A program made the position numbers and the translations under genes. The notes under the pieces were generated by a model, which had not been told where the DNA came from, did not search any database, and saw only the letters and a list, made by a program, of their open reading frames with translations. From positions 24,930-88,929 of the forward strand of contig NZ_LMTZ01000093.1 in the NCBI RefSeq assembly GCF_001456025.1: a stretch of DNA of 64,000 nt. The letters run 5' to 3'. Source of the stretch: Mastigocoleus testarum BC008. GTDB lineage: Bacteria > Cyanobacteriota > Cyanobacteriia > Cyanobacteriales > Nostocaceae. The first letter of the stretch is position 1. The number at the start of each line of letters is the position of its first letter. Below, one piece after another: positions 48,351 to 57,544 of this stretch.

Positions 48351-49739
48351 ATGATGAGTAAAAAAATAACTAATACGCAATCTGTAGTAAGGACTGATGT
48401 CTGGAATTTAGTGGCGACATCAATTCAAAAACAGCAAATGATTGCAACTATAGAGGAATATCGCAGGTTTTTAAAACCTTTAGTTCTAATTGTTAATGCT
48501 CAATGGATTAGTCTTGATAGTTTGACTTCCAAAGAACGGATTAATGCAGTGGAGAGGATGATTCACAGGACTGTTAAAAATCCTCATCCTAAGCATTTAT
48601 ATTTCCAAAAAATCATTGATAAATACCCGTCTTTTAGGAAGTTTCCAAGTTACCTAAGACGTGCTGCTATTTCTGATGCTATCGGTATAGTATCTAGCTT
48701 TCATACTAGGTACAAAGAATGGCAATCAGGCATTAGAAAAAAACGCCAATCCTCACCACCAAAATTGACAGCAATGTGTAATTCTTACCCAGCATTGTAT
48801 AAAGGTCAGCAGGTAAGGTATGGATTAAATTATAAAACTGTTGATATTAAAGTTTGGAATGGATTTGATTGGATATGGTTGACTAAAATTCCGATCATAA
48901 AACATGGTTTAAATCGCCATTTAGTTGAGGGGAACAAGATACAATCACCTGCATTGGTGGTAAATAAAAATAAATGCCAACTTTCTATGCCTGTTCAGAT
49001 AAAGAAAGTTGTTTTCGAAGAATCCGACTTTGTTTGCAGTGTTGATATGGGTATAAACAATGCTGCAACAGCATCTATAGTGGGTAGAGACGGTACTGTA
49101 AAAGCTAGGAATTTTGTTAATCCTGCTAGAGACATAGACCGACGAAATCAACGACGGATGATGATTGCAAAAAAATCTAAGCAGACTAGAGATATTACAA
49201 AGTCAGACTTCATCAAAGGTTTTTGTAGAGGACTTTATCGTAAATCAGCTAACATCAACCTGGAGATTTCTCGCAAAGTGGTGCGAGGTATTGTTAGTTT
49301 TGCCAAGTCTCATAATATCAAATTAATTGTATTTGAGAATTTAGCAGGCTGGAAAGCTAAAGCTGGAAGGAAAAAGTCTTTACAAAAACAAAAATTCCAT
49401 CTTTGGTGTCATAGAAAAATTGTGGAGTTGACACAAGATAGATGGATGGAATTGGGTGGTAAAGTTGTTTTTGTTAACCCGAAATATACCAGCGCCTATG
49501 CCTTTGATGGTAGTGGTAAAGTTAAGAGGAGCAAGATTAATTATTCCCTTTGTCGCTTCAGTAATGGGAAGAATTACAATGCAGATCTAAATGCCAGTTA
49601 CAACATAGGTGCTAGGTATTGGTACAGCTATATTTTGGGTGATAAAAACTTTTCTAGAGTGTTCGTAGGCAAAAGTTCCAACGACACACTGAGAACGCCA
49701 GTAACTCTGGAAACGTTGCGTAGTCTAAAAGCTGCATAG
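48351..49739 (+). CDS. tnpB: TnpB-like RNA-guided nuclease
   Basis: A 462-residue protein. RuvC catalytic residues are all present: D232 (SVDMGINNA), E329 (LIVFENLAGW) and D412 (YNADLNASYNIG). The zinc-ribbon Cys pairs usually found between RuvC-II and -III are missing; that stretch reads TSAYAFDGSGKVKRS with a single later Cys (SLCRF). I recall a cyanobacterial TnpB subgroup with a similar Cys-poor ribbon (ending NIGARY), so this may be a lineage trait rather than decay. TnpB proteins cut DNA guided by an RNA from the element's right end. Confidence 0.85.
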   Translation: MMSKKITNTQSVVRTDVWNLVATSIQKQQMIATIEEYRRFLKPLVLIVNAQWISLDSLTSKERINAVERMIHRTVKNPHPKHLYFQKIIDKYPSFRKFPSYLRRAAISDAIGIVSSFHTRYKEWQSGIRKKRQSSPPKLTAMCNSYPALYKGQQVRYGLNYKTVDIKVWNGFDWIWLTKIPIIKHGLNRHLVEGNKIQSPALVVNKNKCQLSMPVQIKKVVFEESDFVCSVDMGINNAATASIVGRDGTVKARNFVNPARDIDRRNQRRMMIAKKSKQTRDITKSDFIKGFCRGLYRKSANINLEISRKVVRGIVSFAKSHNIKLIVFENLAGWKAKAGRKKSLQKQKFHLWCHRKIVELTQDRWMELGGKVVFVNPKYTSAYAFDGSGKVKRSKINYSLCRFSNGKNYNADLNASYNIGARYWYSYILGDKNFSRVFVGKSSNDTLRTPVTLETLRSLKAA

Positions 49740-49748
49740 CGGATGAAT

Positions 49749-49777
49749 CCTCAACTATAACGTTAGTTTAGTTGGGG
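49749..49777 (+). ncRNA. Right-end hairpin, possible TnpB guide-RNA tail
   Basis: CCTCAACTA pairs with TAGTTGGGG (9 bp, one wobble), starting 10 bases after the tnpB stop. In related elements the guide RNA covers the tnpB 3' end and right end. It may also terminate tnpB transcription toward the convergent acyltransferase gene. Confidence 0.45.
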
Positions 49778-49782
49778 TGCGT

Positions 49783-50706
49783 TCAAGCCAGACCTTCTTC
49801 TTCTTGAACTAATCGATCTAGTTGCTGTTGCATTAGATTATAAACCTTCCTATAACACTGGTAGACATATTCTCGATCGCGAGCTGCTTTCTTACCATAT
49901 CTATCGAATACAATAGCCGGACATACCCGAGTGTGCAATTTAATTGGTAAAGGAATATTAGGCAACGGACCAACAGCAATCCCCCAAGGTAAACCCAGGT
50001 AAATTGGAAATACACCAGGATCTATTCCCCATAACCATGGCATACCCAACTGATGTAGTTGCTTCAATTGAGGGTACAGATTTGCAATCACAAATAAGGT
50101 GGAATGAGCCCCATGAGAAATAAGTGGGATAATTGGAACTTCTTCCATTAAGGCTAGTTTGATAAATCCTTTATTGCCACAGAAATATATCTTGTTTCGC
50201 ATAGAGTAGGGGCGAAATACATCTTGAGCCCCTCCTGGATAGATTAAAACAGTAGCACCCCGACGCAGTGCCGCTTTAGCCATTTTAGGATGTGCTTGAA
50301 TGGTGCCTATTTGAGTTGCTAAACGACCGAAACACGGTAGGAATTGCCATATTTTTGGTTCCATTAAGGCATAGGCTATGCGGTCTGTGCCAAATTTTCT
50401 AAACCAATCATAGGTCATCATCATGGTGTCAGGAATTGCTAATCCACCATTATGAGAACCAATCAATAGTACTTTTCCTGTTTTTGGGATATGTTCCCAC
50501 CCATCGGTTTGCACCCGGAAATAATATTTGTATAGCCAGCTAAAAAAAGGCATTAGCTTTTCAATTATCTGGGGGTCTCGATCATCCAATGACCATCCTG
50601 TGAGGGTATTGGCTCCAGCTAAAGATGCTTTTAAGTATAAATTTGTCAAAGTTCCCAAGGATTGAATTACAGAACTCAGATTTGGGTCTTTAGATATTTC
50701 ATTCAT
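49783..50706 (-). CDS. PlsC-like acyltransferase
   Basis: A 307-residue protein. LPLAT motif I appears as GSHNGGLAIPD (an H-x6-D spacing instead of the usual H-x4-D), motif III as LIYPGGAQDVFRP, and the proline motif as VPIIPLISHG. Of the lysophospholipid/diacylglycerol acyltransferase kind; acts at the membrane on a glycerolipid or wax-like acceptor, not deducible here. No clear TM helix. Its stop codon abuts the right end of the TnpB element. Confidence 0.88.
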   Translation of the reverse strand: MNEISKDPNLSSVIQSLGTLTNLYLKASLAGANTLTGWSLDDRDPQIIEKLMPFFSWLYKYYFRVQTDGWEHIPKTGKVLLIGSHNGGLAIPDTMMMTYDWFRKFGTDRIAYALMEPKIWQFLPCFGRLATQIGTIQAHPKMAKAALRRGATVLIYPGGAQDVFRPYSMRNKIYFCGNKGFIKLALMEEVPIIPLISHGAHSTLFVIANLYPQLKQLHQLGMPWLWGIDPGVFPIYLGLPWGIAVGPLPNIPLPIKLHTRVCPAIVFDRYGKKAARDREYVYQCYRKVYNLMQQQLDRLVQEEEGLA

Positions 50707-51424
50707 CTCTTTTCATCGGTGAGATGTCGATAAATATATATAAAGCTTCGCTAGACTTACAGAGGATCTCACCACCACTTAACTCTGTAAGTATTTTGAT
50801 ATTGTGATACTCAGTTCGGTTGACTAGTAATTAATCTAACCTTAAAGTATTAAATACTACTAATACTACATACTTTTATTTTAGTTTATTTTAAACTCAA
50901 TAAAACGAAACGATGATATTTTTTTACAAGAAGTTGACAGAAGCTATATTAGAGCTCTCCGGAAATTGAATATGCATAACCCAAAATCTTTGTAGAGCGA
51001 TTGAGGAGGGGTTAGGTTTTCCCCTCCACAAAACATAAAAGAAACTTACGCTGACAAAATCAAAAAGTACAATTTTATAAGCTTTCGAGCACAAGTTTCT
51101 TAGGAGACGTACCATAGTACGTCTCTACATTCTTTTCCGGAGATGTCTATTTTAAAACCCACGATCGGTATTAATAATAAGCCTGTGATATAAACCGATA
51201 AAGTTGGATGCCCAAAAAAGCTTTTTCTGCTAATAAAAATACTTCTGGAATTGATAGCGATCGAGTTGATTAATTATTTGTAGCAGTTATCAGCTTGATG
51301 AAATGCCTTTACTTCTCACCCTGATTTTACCTGTCTTATTACTCTATATTTTTTTGGTAAGGATAAGGATTGAGGTGAGATTTGTAATTTCCTAATTCTA
51401 TCAATTTCCCCTTATTCCCTAATC
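50707..51424. other. Intergenic, largely a foldback element
   Basis: AT-rich on both sides of the 188-bp element at 50956-51143. Upstream of the HEAT-NACHT gene (51250-51424) I see no gene and no clear promoter motif. Confidence 0.5.
50956..51143. mobile_element. 188-bp MITE-like foldback element
   Basis: Ends TCTCCGGAAA and TTTTCCGGAGA are inverted repeats (10 bp). Inside are a GGAGGGG/CCCCTCC hairpin (51005-51027) and a GAGACGTAC/GTACGTCTC palindrome (51104-51125). A short minus-strand open frame crosses it but has no support as a gene. Confidence 0.65.
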
Positions 51425-54400
51425 ATGTCTGTCTTCACCCGCATTAAACGAAAAATTTCCCTTTTTCTAGTTTTCACTTTTACTATTTGCCTTATTCTTC
51501 TACCCAACCTAACCCGGGTAAATGCTCAAAAAGTATCTCAGCCTAAGCCACAAGACTGGCATATTAACGGCATTATGGCTGCTCTTGACGATAGCGATCC
51601 TAAAGTTCAGGGATTTGCTTTGAGGAAATTAGGTGAATATGATACGAAGGACTTAAAAGCAATACTTAAGCAACCCAAGGATATTGCTCAAATAGCTATC
51701 AAACTTCTCACAGATAAAAATGTTGAATTAGAGGTTCGTCGCGATGCAGTAGGAGCTTTGAAAAATTTGGGGGATGCTGCTAAACCCTACCTCAAAGACA
51801 TGCTTGAATTAGTCAAAGATACAAGTCTTGATCCTGGACTTCGTTACAGTACAGTTGAAGTGTTCGGTAGTTTGGGAAGTGCAGCTAAACCTTATGTTGA
51901 AGAAATTGCTGATATCCTCACAAATAAAAACCTTGACTTTGGAGTTCGTGCTGGTGCAGTAAGAGCTTTGGGGAATTTGGGAGAGCTTACCCAACCTTAT
52001 GTTGAGGATATCGCCGACATCCTTAAAGATAAAACTGCTGATGACTTGGTTCGTGCTGGTGCAGTAAGAGCTTTGGGGAATTTGGGGGATGCTGCTAAAC
52101 CCTACGTCAAAGATATCCTGAAGTTCCTCAAAGATGAAACCGTTGGCTCTCAAGTCCGTGGTAATGCGACAGAAGCCTTGGTAAATTTAGGGGATATTGC
52201 TAAACCCTATATCGGAGATATTTTTGAGTTACTCAAAGATCAAAAAATCGATTTCATAGTTCGTGGCGCTGCAGCATCTGCTTTTGGGAAAATGGGGGAT
52301 GCTACTATACCCTACGTCCAAGAAATTCTTGAACTCCTTAAAGATAAAACTGTTGATCAAATTACTCGTTTTATTATGGGTTCAGCATTGACGAATTTAG
52401 GGGATCTTGCTAAACCCTATGTCCAAGACATCGTTGATATTCTCCAAGATAAAACCGTTGACTTTCAAATCCGTGACATTGCAATACAAGCATTAGGAAA
52501 TTTGGGGGATGCAACTAAACCCTACATCAAAAACATTGTTGATATCCTTAAAGATAAAAGTCTTGAATTATACCTTCGTGGTAGTGCAGCAAGAGCTTTA
52601 GGTAATTTAGGGGAGGTCGCTAAAGACTACATCGAAGACATCGGCAATATCCTTAAATATAAAGCCAAAACTCTTAATGAATCAAACCTCCGTGGTACTG
52701 CATTAGAAGCTTTGGGAAATTTAGGGGAGGCTGCTAAACTCTATGTCAAAGATATCCTTTACATTCTCAAAGATAAAACCATCAATTATTCGGATCGTAA
52801 AATTGCAGCAGAAGCTTTAAGGAACATAAAACAAAAGCCGCTGGAGCTAAAAGAATTTCTAATTGTACTTAATAATGCTTATTACGACAGTCTATCAACT
52901 ATCCCACAATGGCGTTTTTTAGGTTATTTTGTGAGTGGTGGTAGTGATGAAGCAAAAACCTTAATCAAATGGCTTGCTTATCCTCAAACAACTCCAGAAA
53001 AACTCACCCATTCAGAAGCTGTGAAAACACTGAAATTATTTCTCAAAGTCTGGGAAGTAATTACCAGTGAAGACTTAACAGAATTACGAAATGATTTAGC
53101 AGAAAAAATAGCAGTAGTTGCAGCTAACAAAAACGTTGTTTGGGAAACTCAAGATATTACCTTACTTGGACAGCACTACAAGAACCTCAAACAAATCAAC
53201 TCTACGAACGCTGAAACAATACAGTCAGTAATAATTAACCTGGAAGGTTGGCGATGGTTTTTCAACTTTAGAAACATCATCTTAACTCACGCAGCTTTTT
53301 GGCTTGCTCTAATCTTTGCTTATCCCAAATCTCCCCAAATTCAAGCCATCTTCTTCTGGAATCCTTGGGTCAGAAGGATTGCTGGTATGGGTTACGTTGG
53401 TTTTCTCCTTACCTGGGTTCCTTTTCTGCGTCGCAAATTATTAGAACCTTTTCAACGTTCATTATTAGCAGATGCACGGTTAGATAATTTTACTGAAGCA
53501 ACTTACTTTCCTGAATCTTGCGTCAAACCTCCTGCTTCTGACAAAATCGTTCCTATTACCAAAGCCTTACCCACCGTCAAAGGACAAATTGTTTTAGAAG
53601 GTGATTCTGGTTTAGGTAAGTCGATGTTTTTGTGTCATTTACTCAAAAATACATCCAATATTGCCGTTTATTTACCTGCATACAAGTGCGAAAAAGGTGT
53701 AATTGAAGCCATTCAAGAAAAACTTCGCGGACAAGCACAGGATATCAACTTCTTAAAAAGCCTTATTTATAGCGGTGCAATTGATATTTATATTGATGGA
53801 CTGAATGAAGTCACCGCCGATACGCGATCGCAAATTAAACAATTTGTGGAAAGCTATTTTCACTGTAATGTCATTATGACCACCCAACCACTGCAGTGGG
53901 AACCACCTTCCACCGCCAAGATATTTATCTTAAAACCTTTAACAAAACAACAAATTAGTCAGTTTTTGATTTCTCGTTCTTTGCGTCTTCCTGCAGATGC
54001 AAAAATTACAGACGATTCGTACAAACAAGCTTGTAAAAATTATCTGGGAAAAATTCTTGACCCACAACAACCAGCAACAGAATTAGAAGCAAACTATCGG
54101 GTACTTTCTAACCCAATGGATCTAACCTTGATATCTCAAATGTTATCCCAAGGCGAACATCCGGATTTGTTTCGTTTGCAAGAACAACAATATAACTTAA
54201 TGGCGTGGGAATACAAACGGGAATGGAAACATAATTTTCCCCTGAAGAAATTTTCCCAAAGAGTATACCAACAGCGAATCAATGACGAAAGTGCAATTCT
54301 AGCTGATGAATTTGACCAAGAAGTTTTAAGTATGGAAGACCAAAAATATAAAATGGTCGTCAGTCGTCAGTGGAAAAACAAAGATGGCGAAACCAAAAAA

Positions 54401-54655
54401 GAGTGGTATTTCCGTCATGATAAAATCATGGAATTCTTTATCGTGCAGAACTTCTTAGGTGATTCAACCGAAGCCAAAGAACGTCAAAGCAAACACATGG
54501 ATGACCCAAGATTTCGCGGTGTTTACTTCCTACTAGCTAAATTACTTCCTTTAGAGCAAGCCCAGGAATTACGCGAAAACTTAATTCAATACGCCGTTGA
54601 CACCAAGGACCATACCGTTATGGATACTTACGTGCAATTGTTGCGATTGAGGTAG
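51425..54655 (+). CDS. HEAT-repeat / transmembrane / NACHT NTPase protein
   Basis: A 1076-residue protein. A signal peptide or anchor covers about 1-36 (ISLFLVFTFTICLILLPN). Residues about 112-470 hold ten regular 35-residue HEAT-like repeats (consensus LGNLGDAAKPYVKDILDILK). Two hydrophobic segments lie at about 617-634 and 651-668. A NACHT-type NTPase follows: P-loop GDSGLGKSMF (K732) and Walker B IDIYIDGLNEV (D791), with a winged-helix/helical C-terminus to 1076. This suggests repeats outside the membrane sensing something and the NTPase inside responding. With the signal peptide plus two TM helices the topology count is not settled; one segment may be re-entrant. Resembles sensor-type STAND proteins; function inferred. 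Confidence 0.88.
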   Translation: MSVFTRIKRKISLFLVFTFTICLILLPNLTRVNAQKVSQPKPQDWHINGIMAALDDSDPKVQGFALRKLGEYDTKDLKAILKQPKDIAQIAIKLLTDKNVELEVRRDAVGALKNLGDAAKPYLKDMLELVKDTSLDPGLRYSTVEVFGSLGSAAKPYVEEIADILTNKNLDFGVRAGAVRALGNLGELTQPYVEDIADILKDKTADDLVRAGAVRALGNLGDAAKPYVKDILKFLKDETVGSQVRGNATEALVNLGDIAKPYIGDIFELLKDQKIDFIVRGAAASAFGKMGDATIPYVQEILELLKDKTVDQITRFIMGSALTNLGDLAKPYVQDIVDILQDKTVDFQIRDIAIQALGNLGDATKPYIKNIVDILKDKSLELYLRGSAARALGNLGEVAKDYIEDIGNILKYKAKTLNESNLRGTALEALGNLGEAAKLYVKDILYILKDKTINYSDRKIAAEALRNIKQKPLELKEFLIVLNNAYYDSLSTIPQWRFLGYFVSGGSDEAKTLIKWLAYPQTTPEKLTHSEAVKTLKLFLKVWEVITSEDLTELRNDLAEKIAVVAANKNVVWETQDITLLGQHYKNLKQINSTNAETIQSVIINLEGWRWFFNFRNIILTHAAFWLALIFAYPKSPQIQAIFFWNPWVRRIAGMGYVGFLLTWVPFLRRKLLEPFQRSLLADARLDNFTEATYFPESCVKPPASDKIVPITKALPTVKGQIVLEGDSGLGKSMFLCHLLKNTSNIAVYLPAYKCEKGVIEAIQEKLRGQAQDINFLKSLIYSGAIDIYIDGLNEVTADTRSQIKQFVESYFHCNVIMTTQPLQWEPPSTAKIFILKPLTKQQISQFLISRSLRLPADAKITDDSYKQACKNYLGKILDPQQPATELEANYRVLSNPMDLTLISQMLSQGEHPDLFRLQEQQYNLMAWEYKREWKHNFPLKKFSQRVYQQRINDESAILADEFDQEVLSMEDQKYKMVVSRQWKNKDGETKKEWYFRHDKIMEFFIVQNFLGDSTEAKERQSKHMDDPRFRGVYFLLAKLLPLEQAQELRENLIQYAVDTKDHTVMDTYVQLLRLR

Positions 54656-54741
54656 GTGGACAAAAATATTTATATTATGGCGCTAAGTAGTGCTATACCT
54701 ATTTTTTCAATATTCAAACTGGATTCCTATATAAATACAAA

Positions 54742-56022
54742 TTAACCTTCAAATAACTGCTTCAAATCTTCTAAATCGGTAATTGAATCAAACTCCTCAT
54801 CACTACGAAGAAGCTTGGGAAATTTATCAGGATCTAATTCTTTTGCTTTATTTAAAAATTCTAAAGCCTTATCATTATCTTGTTTAAAGAAATGACACCT
54901 ACCCAGACGAAACCAAGCCCAGAAAAAATCGGGTTTCATTTCAATGGATTTACTATAAGCTGCGATCGCATCATCATACTGCTTTAATTCTCTCAGAGCA
55001 TTTCCGCGACCATACCACCCAATATGATGAGTAGGATTAATTTCGATCGCTTTATCATAAGCTTTCAAAGCTTCTTTAAATTTATTTATTCTTCTCAAAG
55101 CCCAACCGCGACTCACCCAAGCAGGATATGAATCGGGCTGTCTTTGAATCACTTCATCGTAGGACTTAATTGCATCTTTGTAGCTACCCTCAAAAAATAA
55201 AGCATCACCGTGTTTTAAATAATCGTCTGTAGTAAAAAATATTTGAGGGTTCCCCAATTTCAATTCTTCAAGTTCTGCTGTTAGTTCCTGTATTTGCTTT
55301 TGAATATCTGGTTGATGGGTATCTGGAAGAGATGAAAGGGGAGGTGCTAATTTGGATAATTTCTGGACAATTATATCTTTTTCCCGTTGAGCATCTGTAA
55401 ATAAAATATTCAGTTCGTTCATAAAAGTATTGACAAATTCTTTTTGTCTTTCCAAACTTTCTGTTAAGTCATATTTAAGCTGATTAATTTTATTTTGAAT
55501 ATCTGACATCATTTCTTCTGCCTCTGATATTTTACTAGTATTTTCTCTAATTAATTTATCTATTTCTACCTGATTAGTATCTATTCTTTCTTGTAAGGAT
55601 TTAATGACTTTTTCCTGAGTAGCTTCTATTTGTTTTTCTAATTTGTTTTTTATATCCGATTCTAATTTCCTGATTATAATTATTCGAAAGAACCAAAAAG
55701 CAAGTGCACCTCCTATAGGAATTATTATGAATAAAAGATTGATAATTCCTATGTTCCAATTGATTAAGTTTATGGTAGTTTCAAATACTGTGTTTACCGT
55801 ACGGTCAACTTCTTCTTCTACCTGTTCTTCTATCTCCTGCGAACGCTGAAGCCTTTCTAATTCTTGAATTTGCTGTTCTTCAGGTGTAGTTAACGACTTC
55901 GGGCTTGATTCAGGTGTTAAAGATGACTTCGGTGTAGGTTGTGCGGTTGCATAGTTGTTTGATAAGTTAATGATTACCAAAATAATTAAAACTAAATGTT
56001 TAAATAAATGTTTAATTACCAT
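54742..56022 (-). CDS. Membrane TPR protein with coiled coil
   Basis: A 426-residue protein. Signal peptide-like start (LVLIILVIINLSNNYATAQ), acidic Pro/Ser stretch, one TM helix at about 93-118 (INLLFIIIPIGGALAFWFF), a long coiled coil (about 120-255), then three to four TPRs (about 280-400: PAWVSRGWALRRINKFKEAL, GWYGRGNALRELKQYDDAIA). It converges on the HEAT-NACHT gene 86 bp away, so it may be a functional neighbour but is not in the same operon. No enzyme domain. Confidence 0.87.
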   Translation of the reverse strand: MVIKHLFKHLVLIILVIINLSNNYATAQPTPKSSLTPESSPKSLTTPEEQQIQELERLQRSQEIEEQVEEEVDRTVNTVFETTINLINWNIGIINLLFIIIPIGGALAFWFFRIIIIRKLESDIKNKLEKQIEATQEKVIKSLQERIDTNQVEIDKLIRENTSKISEAEEMMSDIQNKINQLKYDLTESLERQKEFVNTFMNELNILFTDAQREKDIIVQKLSKLAPPLSSLPDTHQPDIQKQIQELTAELEELKLGNPQIFFTTDDYLKHGDALFFEGSYKDAIKSYDEVIQRQPDSYPAWVSRGWALRRINKFKEALKAYDKAIEINPTHHIGWYGRGNALRELKQYDDAIAAYSKSIEMKPDFFWAWFRLGRCHFFKQDNDKALEFLNKAKELDPDKFPKLLRSDEEFDSITDLEDLKQLFEG

Positions 56023-56070
56023 ATTTATTACGTAATCATAAGCATCTGTTAGACTTAAAAATCTAATTAA

Positions 56071-56814
56071 ATGATAAAGCTTATTAGATATGCTAAATTT
56101 GTTGTTCCAAAAATTTTGCCAACTCAGTTACTAACTACATTAAAAGTGAACAAGCGTACCGTTTTTAAAATACTCAAATTTATCTTAATTGTCCTGCTAG
56201 TAGTTTTAGGTATATGGCTCTTAAATACCTATGGAATGGAACAAGTACAAGCTAAAGTTAAGCTACTGGGAGTTTGGGCTCCTCTGGGAATTTTTGCACT
56301 GCGCTTCGTTAGTGTAGTAATTCCGGCGCTTCCAAGTTCGGCTTATTCTCTACTTGCGGGAAGTTTATTTGGCTTCACTACAGGGGTTGCGGTAGTTTCT
56401 TTCGCAGATATAATCTCTTGTTCTATAAGCTTCTATTTGTCCAGACGTTACGGTCGGGATGTGGTCGCAAAATTAGTTGGCGATCGCTTCATGACTCGCG
56501 TTGATGAACTCAGTCAACGTCACTTGGAGCGTAACTTTTTCCTCATGACTGCTTTTTTGATGACGGGTTTATTCGATTTTGTCTGTTACGCTGTTGGACT
56601 GACCAAAGCTTCTCCTAAGTTGTTCATACCAGCTCTTGTAATAGGTGTTTCCATTTCCAACGCCACTATTGTAGCTGTCGGTGCTGGTGTTTCTGGGGGA
56701 AGTACATGGCTCTTGATTCTTGCGATGATTGGAGCATTTGTTTTAGCGATCGTCACCGGAATTGTTCAGCGCAAACAACAGGAAAAATCTCTAAAGGTAA
56801 GCGACAAGGAATAA
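56071..56814 (+). CDS. TVP38/TMEM64-family membrane protein (VTT domain)
   Basis: A 247-residue protein with about six hydrophobic segments. The VTT (DedA-related) motif is visible as LPSSAYSLLAGSLFGFTTG and SFYLSRRYGRDVVAKL. DedA/TVP38 proteins are membrane proteins linked to lipid scrambling or transport; the specific cargo is not known here. Divergent from the membrane TPR gene, 48 bp apart, so the two share a promoter region. Confidence 0.9.
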   Translation: MIKLIRYAKFVVPKILPTQLLTTLKVNKRTVFKILKFILIVLLVVLGIWLLNTYGMEQVQAKVKLLGVWAPLGIFALRFVSVVIPALPSSAYSLLAGSLFGFTTGVAVVSFADIISCSISFYLSRRYGRDVVAKLVGDRFMTRVDELSQRHLERNFFLMTAFLMTGLFDFVCYAVGLTKASPKLFIPALVIGVSISNATIVAVGAGVSGGSTWLLILAMIGAFVLAIVTGIVQRKQQEKSLKVSDKE

Positions 56815-57023
56815 GAGCTTTAACCTGAATGCTCAAAAGAAAATATCAAAGCAATGGACCCTAAACATTGTAATTGTTCTACAATTCATTTTCTGCACTT
56901 AGTTTTTTACGAACAATGAAAAATATATAACACCCACTGTGGAACATAACATGTTATCTTATTGATAATAATTCTAGATAAATCATAGGGTAATTGCCCG
57001 CTCTCCATTAACCATTCAATCAG

Positions 57024-57269
57024 ATGCAAGAATATCCAAACTTTTTGGCGGCTATTGAGGGTGTTTGTAAAAAATGGTGTCAGCAAAATGGTTATACAGA
57101 ACCGTTTTGTCGCAATGGGGAGTACTGGGCTTTTCCTCCTAAAGGGGCGATTCCGGTAAAGATACGAGATATTATTCAAGCAGATAAACAACAAGCTCAA
57201 CTGGTTTGTATTGGTCGTGTTTCTTTCTGGTTATTACCAGATGGCTCTTTGCAGAAAAGTAAAGAGTAG
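57024..57269 (+). CDS. Small conserved-type hypothetical protein
   Basis: An 81-residue soluble protein, MQEYPNFLAAIEGVCKKW at the start, with the central aromatic/Cys pattern CQQNGYTEPFCRNGEYWAFP and an end FWLLPDGSLQ. I recall similar short cyanobacterial proteins without known function. No domain assigned. Clean ATG and well-formed protein-like composition support it. Followed by a MITE. Confidence 0.65.
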   Translation: MQEYPNFLAAIEGVCKKWCQQNGYTEPFCRNGEYWAFPPKGAIPVKIRDIIQADKQQAQLVCIGRVSFWLLPDGSLQKSKE

Positions 57270-57279
57270 ATCTCTAATA

Positions 57280-57351
57280 ATACCAATTTGGAAAAATAAT
57301 GAGACAGATAGATTTCTGTAGAGACGTTGCAATGATTTATCAAATTGGTAT
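57280..57351. mobile_element. 72-bp MITE-like element
   Basis: Perfect 11-bp terminal inverted repeats ATACCAATTTG / CAAATTGGTAT. Inside is a half-copy of the GTAGAGACGTTGCA arm found in the palindrome at 18603. It lies 10 bp after the stop of the small gene at 57024. Confidence 0.75.
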
Positions 57352-57398
57352 AAGAGTTTTTATTATCAATTTTTTCTTCGTTGATAGCAATAAGCACA

Positions 57399-57433
57399 AG
57401 CTGTGCACATGCGGTAGAGGCTAAAGCACAGCT
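57399..57433. repeat. GC-rich hairpin
   Basis: AGCTGTGC and GCACAGCT arms (8 bp, perfect) around a 19-base loop in otherwise AT-rich intergenic DNA. Could be a small dispersed palindrome. Confidence 0.5.
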
Positions 57434-57544
57434 GCGAAGCAAGGGCTACAATTGATTATATTTTTTATCTATCTTGAGATAATATTTTTACATAGATATA
57501 TACATAATAAGGACATATATGCTTACGTTATTACAGATATATTA

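Larger units (their letters stand above)
48240..49790 (+). mobile_element. TnpB-only IS200/IS605-like element (IS1341 type), ends approximate
   Basis: A lone tnpB-like gene with no tnpA. The right end has a hairpin at 49749-49777 followed by ggggtgcgttcaag, as at right ends and guide-RNA 3' ends of such elements. The right boundary falls at about the acyltransferase stop codon. The left boundary is not clear; a candidate lies near ttgaacagtattgcccgc (about 48273). Confidence 0.6.

Noticed and set aside
50924..51115. 63-residue minus-strand frame
   Set aside because: It lies across the 188-bp foldback element; the frame follows from the element, not a gene.
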